Source: Deltaproteobacteria bacterium (GTDB lineage: Bacteria; UBA10199; DSSB01). From it: 37,233 bases of DNA. Positions 16,515 to 23,420 of the stretch are shown here, piece by piece. Made by a program: the position numbers and the translations under genes. The stretch lies in assembly GCA_024233625.1 (NCBI GenBank), contig JACKPJ010000009.1, positions 1 through 37,233 on the forward strand, written 5' to 3'. The number at the start of each line of letters is the position of its first letter. The first letter of the stretch is position 1. The notes beneath the pieces were generated by a model, which was not told where the DNA came from, did no database searches, and saw nothing but the letters and a program-made list of their open reading frames with translations.

Positions 16515-17558
16515 ATGAAAATTCTCATTATCAAACTTGGAGCTATTGGAGACGTCATTACAGCGAGTGCGTTAATTCCTTTTATCCAAAAAAACCACCC
16601 ACAGGCCAAAATCACCTGGATGTTAGGAAAGAGTATTAGCCCTCTATTAAAACTTTTTGACGGCATTGATGAAATCATCGAAGTCGACGAACAAAAATTA
16701 CTTTCAGGGACTTTTGTTCAAAAAATTATGGGAATTTTAAAAACCTGGAAAAAACTTTTTGGAAGAAAATTCGATATTGTCTATACTGCGCATACTGATC
16801 CCCGCTATCGCCTGCTCAGTTTGACTTGTGTCAAACCAACTCATCTCTATCCCAATAAAAAAAAAGCAGGGCAGCATTTCATCGCGGGAAGATATCGCGG
16901 AGATGAATATATTCGGCTTTGGGACTCCTCTGCAGCACCCCGTCAAACTTCGACTTATTTTGCAAATTTTAAAGCAAACGCATTAAATAAAGAACTGAAT
17001 TCTCAACTCAGACAAAGTTTAGCAAAAACTCCTCAACCCTTTATAAGCCTCGCACCCGGAGGGGCTAAAAATGCCTTGGCCGATAATCCCCAAAGACGCT
17101 GGCCCATCGAAAACTACGTTCAACTCGCGACGAAGCTCCATCAAGCAAATTATTCCGTAGTTCTGACCGGCGGCCCCAGCGACACTTGGGTTCTCCCCTA
17201 TTTTAAAGAGACTCAAGTCATCAATCTTATTGGTAAGACCTCACTGGTTGAACTTCTCCAAATTTACCAAAAGTCTTCCTGTTTAATCACTCATGATAGT
17301 GGCCCTTTGCACATGGCAAGACTCGTCAAATGCCAAACCATTGGCCTCTTTGGCCCCACTGAGCCGCAAGAGGTCGTGGGCAAAGATGAAAATGTCTTAA
17401 GCCTTTGGGGAGGTGAAGAACTTGCCTGCCGTCCCTGCTACGACGGACGCTTTTTTGCCGATTGTTCAGATAATCAATGTTTGAAAAGTATTGCTACTGA
17501 AAAAGTGATGAAAATAATTCAAGAAACTTTGTTTATCCATGAACAAAGACTTCATTAA
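16515..17558 (+). CDS. Glycosyltransferase family 9 (heptosyltransferase-like)
   Basis: This 347-residue GT-B fold enzyme is of the ADP-heptose:LPS heptosyltransferase type. The N-terminal acceptor domain starts with MKILIIKLGAIGDVITAS. The C-terminal donor domain has APGG, RRWPIENYVQLA, VLTGGPSD, THDSGPLHMA and GLFGPTEP. Near the end, CRPCYDGRFFADC is typical for family members with a Cys cluster. Its ATG is one base after the polymerase stop, so the two are translationally linked. It could act on LPS core or on the repeat unit of this locus. Confidence 0.93.
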   Translation: MKILIIKLGAIGDVITASALIPFIQKNHPQAKITWMLGKSISPLLKLFDGIDEIIEVDEQKLLSGTFVQKIMGILKTWKKLFGRKFDIVYTAHTDPRYRLLSLTCVKPTHLYPNKKKAGQHFIAGRYRGDEYIRLWDSSAAPRQTSTYFANFKANALNKELNSQLRQSLAKTPQPFISLAPGGAKNALADNPQRRWPIENYVQLATKLHQANYSVVLTGGPSDTWVLPYFKETQVINLIGKTSLVELLQIYQKSSCLITHDSGPLHMARLVKCQTIGLFGPTEPQEVVGKDENVLSLWGGEELACRPCYDGRFFADCSDNQCLKSIATEKVMKIIQETLFIHEQRLH

Positions 17559-17585
17559 AATAATTCAAAAAATACATTATTTTTT
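17557..17585 (+). terminator. Weak AT-only hairpin with T-run
   Basis: AAAATAAT (17557-17564) and ATTATTTT (17576-17583) are perfect arms, with a run of Ts at 17580-17585. It would close the polysaccharide operon, but the stem has no G-C pairs. Confidence 0.4.
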
Positions 17586-17671
17586 CAGTTCTGACACAAC
17601 TTTTTCCTAAAAAGTCAGATAAATAAGCTGAGTTGACAACAACTCATGTCCGCAATAAGGAATTAAATAAC

Positions 17672-20428
17672 ATGAGCGAGAGACCAAAACCATCTGGAAT
17701 AATTAACCAATTATATCATGAGACGCAAAATTATCTCACCCAAGGCTTTGATAAAGCCATGGATTTAATGCGCCCCGTTCAGGCAGAAGAAAATCCAGCA
17801 AATTCTCCAAAAAATACAGATCATTTTCTCAGTGAGACAAAAAAATCATTCCTGGATGCAGCTCAGACAGTTCTATCTAGATCACCGGCGCCCTTCAAAG
17901 CTTTCTTTTCGACTCAAAAACCCGATCAAAAAGAGTTTGCACCCGCCGTCATCGATTTAATCTCAGAAAAAGCAAGCGGTATTCACCAAGGGCTTCAAAT
18001 TTTCACGCAAAGTGAAGACGAAGAAGACATCGTTTACGGGGCAACTATCTTCGTTGAGACTGCATTGACTCTTGGTCTAATAGGAGCAGTCGCAGCATTC
18101 GATCATATCGGCCAGGCCTTAAGAAGACGCCGCTTCGCTTCTAACTTTCATCGTCTTCAAAATGATTTTTTTCAACCCCTTCAGACATTAGCCTATAATC
18201 AAAATGATCATGAACAGACAATACTAGCGGCGAATTATACCCGTTCTTATTTAGTCGATATTTTAGGCAAGGAAACCTTCAACAAAATCCTCAGTCCTGA
18301 GATTTACGACCAGATTAAAAAAAGGATCGAAGGGGGAGAAAACGCTGAATTGATCTCATTGGCTCACGAGATTGGGGTCGTCGATGCCATAGAGAGAGCG
18401 CTTGAACAAGCTGAAATGAAAATCCCAACAGCACTAATCGAAATCTTAGCGAGTAATATTTTAGCATGGTTTGAACGGGATTTTTTTATAGAAAAATTAT
18501 TATTAGACAATGAATACACCTGGCCCCAAGTGATTGAGCAACTTGCTGCAGCTTCAGAGAAAGGCTTAAGATTCGAACATAGCCTGCATGTTTCCCTGCT
18601 CAATAGCTTCGAAAGAAATTATTTAAGTCACCCTGCGATAAAAAATCGTAATGATTTAGGGATGTTATGGGCTTATCTCAGAGGAAATGACAGTGCAATA
18701 CCAGAGGATATTAAACAAGCTATGCCAAAAGAGGGAAAAACTTTCCAGGTCTTAGCTGAGGCTTTGGAAATCAGGCAGCAATCCAAAGAATCTGCGCGGC
18801 ATGACCTTAATACCTATGCCGCAATGGCAAATATTTCTGCAACAGCATTAATTTCTGCATTAAGCCAGCCCAATGCAGATAGTGACGTACTTTATGACAT
18901 TCCTCTTGCGGAATGGAGGGCTCTTGCTGCGATTGTACAGGAGGCTAAAGCTGATCTCACTGCGTGCCTAAAAGGAGAAGGCAAGATCAAAGCGCTGATT
19001 CAAAGTCTAAAAATTCTCCAAAAAGATTCCTCCTATCTTGCACTTGCCCGTGGCGACATAGATCCAGAAAAGTTTTTAGAAGAGCTCGCAATGATTGCGA
19101 GAGAGTTTGGAATAGACAACGCAATCATCGAATCTGGAATTCCACACTTAAGACCCCAAGCCGAAACCATATATTCCATTGCTCAAAGCATCAAAAGATC
19201 TCAAGAAAAACCTAGTATTAAAGATTACATCGATATCTTCTTGGGCATGCAACAATTAAGAGGTCCTCTGAGTCTAGATTTGGTAATCGACTTGGTCGAA
19301 GCCACGCTAGGTTCACGGCCTGAGTATATGACTCCCATCGACCTAAGAACTTATTTCCCTCATTTTCCCAGAGATTTGGTTTTAGCCTCGCAGGAGCACA
19401 TGGATGATCTCAGAGCTTTAGCCCAAGCCGCCGCACATATCTATTTATTTGATGAATTTAAGCAAAGTCCCAACATCTACTTTGATAGAATAGCCATATT
19501 TTACAACCATCGACCGGATCAAGATCTACCTCTGAATGATATTTTAAAAGGCCCAAAGGAAAAAAACTTTTACCGGACAGAATTTCCTCGAGAAGTCGCT
19601 GCAGCTTTTGTAGCACTCGAAAGGATCCGAGCAAGTGAGCCCGAAGCTGTCAAAAAATTAGAAGCTACCATCGCTAACCTGCGTCCTGATTTTAAACTAG
19701 AAGCAGGAAATATCGCTGAAGCAATCCCCGACATGGTGGAAGCCTACCAAAGACAAACCCTTCAGGGCTTGAGTACAGGCCAGACTATAGGCAATCCTAG
19801 GGCTTTCTTAGCAGTCATTGGCCGTCTTCAAGGAATAAAATATGATCCTGATGGAACTTACTTCAGACTAAGAGGCATGTATGAAGATTTAACAAAATCC
19901 TACCATGATTTTTATGAATCCTTTCAGAACAAGGTCATCCCGCGATATACTAAAGCAGTCCAAGCTCAACTCCGTAATGCCTTACCAAGACCTGGAAGTC
20001 CTGATTCCGATACCTTAGTCAACTTTGCCAGAGCAGAGCTGATCGCAAATGAATTTACAACACTGCACATAGCACATTATACAAATTTTAGAGATCATAA
20101 ATATCTCCTTGCACATTGCGCTCATCATTTTGCAATGCTCTCATATGGTGGCCCTATTCCTGAGGATGAGAGCGAAGCCTATCAAACTGCGATGCTACAA
20201 AAGATACTGCAAAGTTTGGCAGAAACCTCCTTCGACAATACAGACATGCAATTAGAATTTTCTTTCGGAGCGCATCATCGAAGCTTAAGCATCTCCCCTG
20301 AACACTTTAGGGTGCTACAAAGAGAAGCTATAAAGATATTAGAGAGAATGCCTAGTAACTCCACACATTCACTACCAGCACAAACTGTATCCCCTATGCG
20401 TTTTACTCGATTTGGAACCAGGCGTTAG
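17672..20428 (+). CDS. Large helical protein of unknown function
   Basis: This 918-residue protein is not recognised. ATG 17672 is preferred because AAGGA lies about 10 nt upstream; the in-frame TTG at 17633 has no ribosome binding site. There is no N-terminal signal peptide. One hydrophobic stretch near residues 120-145 (IVYGATIFVETALTLGLIGA) is followed by RRRR, giving one possible TM anchor with a positive inside flank. The remainder is rich in Ala, Leu, Glu and Arg and predicted almost all alpha-helical, without visible catalytic motifs, cysteine clusters or tandem repeats. It follows the polysaccharide operon on the same strand after a weak terminator, so a link to that pathway is possible but unproven. 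The C terminus ends in a Ser/Thr/Pro-rich tail. Confidence 0.8.
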   Translation: MSERPKPSGIINQLYHETQNYLTQGFDKAMDLMRPVQAEENPANSPKNTDHFLSETKKSFLDAAQTVLSRSPAPFKAFFSTQKPDQKEFAPAVIDLISEKASGIHQGLQIFTQSEDEEDIVYGATIFVETALTLGLIGAVAAFDHIGQALRRRRFASNFHRLQNDFFQPLQTLAYNQNDHEQTILAANYTRSYLVDILGKETFNKILSPEIYDQIKKRIEGGENAELISLAHEIGVVDAIERALEQAEMKIPTALIEILASNILAWFERDFFIEKLLLDNEYTWPQVIEQLAAASEKGLRFEHSLHVSLLNSFERNYLSHPAIKNRNDLGMLWAYLRGNDSAIPEDIKQAMPKEGKTFQVLAEALEIRQQSKESARHDLNTYAAMANISATALISALSQPNADSDVLYDIPLAEWRALAAIVQEAKADLTACLKGEGKIKALIQSLKILQKDSSYLALARGDIDPEKFLEELAMIAREFGIDNAIIESGIPHLRPQAETIYSIAQSIKRSQEKPSIKDYIDIFLGMQQLRGPLSLDLVIDLVEATLGSRPEYMTPIDLRTYFPHFPRDLVLASQEHMDDLRALAQAAAHIYLFDEFKQSPNIYFDRIAIFYNHRPDQDLPLNDILKGPKEKNFYRTEFPREVAAAFVALERIRASEPEAVKKLEATIANLRPDFKLEAGNIAEAIPDMVEAYQRQTLQGLSTGQTIGNPRAFLAVIGRLQGIKYDPDGTYFRLRGMYEDLTKSYHDFYESFQNKVIPRYTKAVQAQLRNALPRPGSPDSDTLVNFARAELIANEFTTLHIAHYTNFRDHKYLLAHCAHHFAMLSYGGPIPEDESEAYQTAMLQKILQSLAETSFDNTDMQLEFSFGAHHRSLSISPEHFRVLQREAIKILERMPSNSTHSLPAQTVSPMRFTRFGTRR

Positions 20429-20523
20429 AAGAAACTCAACGTTTTCTTCGAGTAAGCACTGCAACATGTCTTTGTAATCTTCGTTCAACATGACTTTTTG
20501 AATCAATCACTGGATGGGAAAAA

Positions 20524-20605
20524 TACCGGTGGTCGGACTCGAACCGACACGAGCAAGCTCACACGATTTTGAGTCGTGCGCGTCTACCAATTCCGCCACA
20601 CCGGC
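20524..20605 (-). tRNA. tRNA-Leu (anticodon CAA)
   Basis: The minus strand folds as a class II tRNA of 82 nt. The acceptor GCCGGTG pairs with CACCGGT (one G-T pair), with discriminator A. The D arm is GCGGAATTGGTAGACGC. The anticodon stem CACGA/TCGTG encloses loop CTCAAAA with anticodon CAA. A long variable arm contains GAGC-TT-GCTC, and the T arm is GTCGG-TTCGAGT-CCGAC. The 3' CCA is not encoded. Confidence 0.95.
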
Positions 20606-20608
20606 AAA

Positions 20609-20711
20609 TGTGTCACAGGACGCTCTATTATCAGAATAATCCTATAAAATTGAAAGACCCATTTAGGCAATCGTTTTTTTATAGGATCCCCGCTTTCGTT
20701 AGGGTGACACA
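20609..20711. repeat. Nested inverted repeats next to tRNA-Leu
   Basis: Outer arms TGTGTCAC (20609-20616) and GTGACACA (20704-20711) enclose inner arms ATCCTATAAAA (20639-20649) and TTTTATAGGAT (20677-20687). All are perfect. CAAATG occurs directly at 20605-20610 and 20713-20718. The layout resembles a small miniature element or a structured RNA; which one is unknown. Confidence 0.5.
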
Positions 20712-20775
20712 ACAAATGAGCATTATTCTTTATGATAAAAAAGCTACAATCCAAAAGTTAAACCACTTTAACTCT

Positions 20776-21768
20776 CTAATTATTGGGATTTGCCAACTCC
20801 TCATTCAATTGCGGCAGCTCCTGTTTTCTCCAGCCATCCACGGAGCTGGCTGCCCGCACACAACCCAAGGTGCATTGATCCTGGCAGGACTTATAAGAAT
20901 AAAATTCGCGGCGCAAATCTTCATATTGATAATCCATAAGATCCTTGGCAAAGACCTGACGGGTTTGCGAGCACCAACTGACAAGACCATTTTCGTCCAC
21001 ATAGAGATAACGACTTCCACCGCGGCATTTAAAAGGGGCTTTCCCCTCAGCAATCATGGTCTCGCGATAATCGGTAAATTCAGGGAAACTTTTGGGAATC
21101 ATCTTTTTGATTTGATAAAAAACCTTTAATTGCTCTTCACTCAGTTGAACCTGACCCGAATGGTCATGAATTAACAAAACCCTTGGTTTAAAGCCCAATT
21201 CTTTGGCGCGCTGGATCACCCGAAAGCTTTCCTCCGGTGGACAGGAACCCACCACTGCCGAAACCACCACATTGAATTTGGCATGCTGTTTGAGACTAAC
21301 AAGTTTTTGCTCCAAACTCTTTAAAACCTTCACCGTACTGCGATTAGGCTCAACCCCATCAATCGAAATCTGCATATCCTGCAAACCCGCTTCGTTGAGT
21401 TGGTGAATCAGTTCTTCCTTAAGCAAAAAACCATTACTAATCATCGTCGTCTTGAAAAACTTGAGTTCATGCCGGCAATAGCGAATCAACTCGGGCAAAT
21501 CAGGATGCAAGGTGGGTTCGCCACCGGTCAGGTTAATGGCGTAAGTTCCCAAGACTTTGAGTTTATCAAGACGCGCTTTTAAGACTGATAAATCAACAGG
21601 AGAAGAAGTCTGGTCAAATTCGTTGCAATAGCTGCAGGAAAGATTGCAGCGCCGGACAATCACCAATTGACTAAACCACGGAGCATAGCGAAGACGCTTG
21701 AGAAATGAGATTTTAGCAGTTTTTTTTATCACAACAAAGGATCTACTGAGCTTTGCTTCATTGGTCAA
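20776..21768 (-). CDS. Radical SAM protein with C-terminal Cys cluster (SPASM-like)
   Basis: This enzyme of about 330 residues uses S-adenosylmethionine and a [4Fe-4S] cluster ligated by Cys41, Cys45 and Cys48 (CNLSCSYC). The SAM-binding region follows with NLTGGEPTLHPDL, and TTMISNGFLL and MQISIDGVEP are typical of the AdoMet radical barrel. The C-terminal part has FKCRGGSRYLYVDENGLVSWC and then CQDQCTLGC, which suggests SPASM-like auxiliary cluster ligands. The substrate is unknown. The start is uncertain: TTG 21768 has a Shine-Dalgarno directly against it, and GTG 21732 is an alternative overlapped by a short upstream ORF. The gene stands alone upstream of tRNA-Leu. Confidence 0.88.
   Translation of the reverse strand: MTNEAKLSRSFVVIKKTAKISFLKRLRYAPWFSQLVIVRRCNLSCSYCNEFDQTSSPVDLSVLKARLDKLKVLGTYAINLTGGEPTLHPDLPELIRYCRHELKFFKTTMISNGFLLKEELIHQLNEAGLQDMQISIDGVEPNRSTVKVLKSLEQKLVSLKQHAKFNVVVSAVVGSCPPEESFRVIQRAKELGFKPRVLLIHDHSGQVQLSEEQLKVFYQIKKMIPKSFPEFTDYRETMIAEGKAPFKCRGGSRYLYVDENGLVSWCSQTRQVFAKDLMDYQYEDLRREFYSYKSCQDQCTLGCVRAASSVDGWRKQELPQLNEELANPNN
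21729..21761 (-). CDS. Possible 10-codon upstream ORF overlapping the radical SAM gene
   Basis: ATG 21761 has AGAGG 7 nt upstream, better spaced than for the main ORF. It encodes MKQSSVDPLL and its TGA overlaps an in-frame GTG (21732) of the radical SAM gene as GTGA. This is the usual arrangement for translational coupling. It may equally be chance. Confidence 0.3.
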   Translation of the reverse strand: MKQSSVDPLL

Positions 21769-22117
21769 CCTCTGAAATTGAAGCTTTGACTTCTCAATTA
21801 AAATTAGCTAGAAATACTCCAAAAGCTTAGATGAAAACCATACAGGAAGAATCCAAAAAATAAGCTTAAAACGAAAAATTCAAAATTCCAACGACTCCAA
21901 CGCGTTGGAATTTTGGAAAGAATATTAATTAAAAATTTACTCAATTTATTATTTTAAATCATATACTTATATTTGACAATTAAATCTTTTTATTAAATAT
22001 TTTTTGAACATTTTTTAAGATAAATATCGATTAAATTGAAGTCTTTTGACCATCCATTCAAACTTTCCAAAAAAATTCTAGAGAGTTTTACAGGGTTCTA
22101 AAACGGTTTTTTGAGTC
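21769..22117. promoter_or_regulatory. Divergent AT-rich spacer with likely promoter
   Basis: This 349-bp spacer holds the inverted repeat at 21881-21915. A consensus -35 TTGACA (21973-21978) lies 17 bp before AATATT (21996-22001), a plausible plus-strand promoter giving a leader of about 110 nt for the gene at 22118. No further gene is seen. Confidence 0.45.
21881..21915. repeat. Inverted repeat with 13-bp arms
   Basis: CAAAATTCCAACG (21881-21893) and CGTTGGAATTTTG (21903-21915) are perfect complements with a 9-nt loop. The sub-palindrome TCCAACG-CGTTGGA (about 21896-21909) overlaps it, so TCCAACG occurs twice directly and once inverted. It may be an operator or a hairpin. Confidence 0.6.
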
Positions 22118-23143
22118 ATGAAAAAGAAAAAATCTCTCTTCAAAGCTAAATATACGCATCATCTATTTTTACTGATCGGCTTGATTCTTCTTGTCTTTTT
22201 TATCTATCGTGCCGACCCACAAAAAGTTCTCTCATTTATACCTATCATTGGTCTGAACTTTATTTTCATTTTAGCTATTAATTTAGCTTCCTTTTTGGGC
22301 TTTAGCTATGCCTGGCAAATCGCCCTGAGAGATTTTATTAAAGAAGCCACGACAAAACTCGGTTTTATCAAGATTTTTATTTATAAAATCACTGGGGAGG
22401 CCGTCAACAACCTCACCCCACTGAGCTGGGGAGGGGGCGACCCCTTGCGCGTCATACTCCTCAAAGGGAGTCTCGATACCCAAAAAGCCGCTGCATCGGT
22501 GACAGTCGATCGTATTTTAAATAACTTTGCAGCTGCTCTCATTATTTTGGTTGGTATTTTGATGACATTAGCCCGATATACCCTTCCCCAAGAAATTAAA
22601 TTAGGCTTATGGATCTTCCTCGTATTATTAATTGCTGGAAGCATTTTTATTTATCTACGTTCACATCAAGGGTTGTTTAGCTTTTTGATTTCCATTTTAA
22701 AATTTTTAAGAATTAAACGTCATTTTAGCGACACGACACTTCAAAAAGTCACTGAAACCGATCGTTATATCTCACTTTTTTACAAAGAAGATCGCTGGGG
22801 GTTTTTATTTGCCTTTTTATTACACTTAGGAGGTCGCCTCCTCTCTGCTTGGGAAATCCTGCTCATCGCTCAGTTTCTTCATTCTCCTCTGAATTTTTAT
22901 GAAGCTTACCTCCTCTATTCGATCGCCATTGTCATCAATCTAATTTTTTTCTTTATTCCGGGAAGACTCGGTGTTCTGGACGGCGCTTATCAAGGTGTGT
23001 TCTTTTTGATGAATCAAGACCCTAGCATCGGCCTGGGCATTCAACTCGTGAGAAGAATTCGCACCTTCTTTTGGACACTCTTAGGCTTCCTATTTTTTAG
23101 CCTCAATAAGAAAAAACAAAACAAAACCTTTCCTCAAAAATAA
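22118..23143 (+). CDS. UPF0104 / LPG-synthase-TM flippase-like membrane protein
   Basis: This 341-residue protein has about eight TM helices and matches the lysylphosphatidylglycerol synthase transmembrane family (UPF0104), whose members include the flippase half of MprF. The conserved region is TGEAVNNLTPLSWGGGDPLR, comparable to the family GEAxNxLTPxxxGGEPLR. VTVDRILNNFAAAL and FIPGRLGVLDGAYQG are further family features. No soluble aminoacyl-transfer domain is fused, so lipid or glycolipid transport is the likely role. The substrate is unknown. The ribosome binding site is weak (GAG close to the ATG). Confidence 0.85.
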   Translation: MKKKKSLFKAKYTHHLFLLIGLILLVFFIYRADPQKVLSFIPIIGLNFIFILAINLASFLGFSYAWQIALRDFIKEATTKLGFIKIFIYKITGEAVNNLTPLSWGGGDPLRVILLKGSLDTQKAAASVTVDRILNNFAAALIILVGILMTLARYTLPQEIKLGLWIFLVLLIAGSIFIYLRSHQGLFSFLISILKFLRIKRHFSDTTLQKVTETDRYISLFYKEDRWGFLFAFLLHLGGRLLSAWEILLIAQFLHSPLNFYEAYLLYSIAIVINLIFFFIPGRLGVLDGAYQGVFFLMNQDPSIGLGIQLVRRIRTFFWTLLGFLFFSLNKKKQNKTFPQK

Positions 23144-23226
23144 ACGTTTTTTACATAACGCCCCCTGGCCCCCTCCTAAACTTAAGAGGGAAAAATATTT
23201 TAAAGAAAATTCGATTAATTGTCCCT

Positions 23227-23244
23227 CCTCTTGAGACGAAGAGG
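23227..23244. repeat. Small hairpin in CCTCC-rich spacer
   Basis: CCTCTT (23227-23232) and AAGAGG (23239-23244) pair around GAGACG. The surrounding 23161-23260 is rich in CCCTCC and GGAGG blocks in imperfect inverted order, like dispersed intergenic repeats of many genomes. No other copy lies in this window. Confidence 0.4.
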
Positions 23245-23420
23245 AAGACAGGAGGAGTTTGAAAAAACTTAGCATAAAAATTGAAAAAAGTGCCCACAAT
23301 GCTCAATAAGCTCACTAAACAATTCCAAACAAAAAATTTTACCTTGATTAGTCGACTAAAATCGTGAAATGAATAAAGTATTGATAAAAAAACATGACCT
23401 TAAACCATGAAAAATAAATT

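Larger units (their letters stand above)
20429..20775. other. Intergenic region around tRNA-Leu
   Basis: Apart from the tRNA, this spacer holds nested inverted repeats at 20609-20711, described separately. A possible tRNA promoter on the minus strand has TTGCCT (plus coordinates 20665-20670) and TTATAG (20642-20647) with a 17-bp spacer. Between 20429 and 20523 nothing clear is visible except a short T-run just after the tRNA 3' end. Confidence 0.4.

Noticed and set aside
17633..17671. Upstream TTG start of the 918-residue protein
   Set aside because: No Shine-Dalgarno; ATG 17672 has AAGGA upstream.
20524..20605. tRNA-Leu as integration site of a large mobile island
   Set aside because: No integrase gene is present in the window and no second copy of the tRNA 3' end was seen; only a small nested repeat lies at the 5' side.
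23144..23420. Possible CRISPR or ncRNA in the CCTCC-rich spacer
   Set aside because: Blocks are imperfect, irregularly spaced and too few; they look like a degenerate dispersed intergenic repeat.
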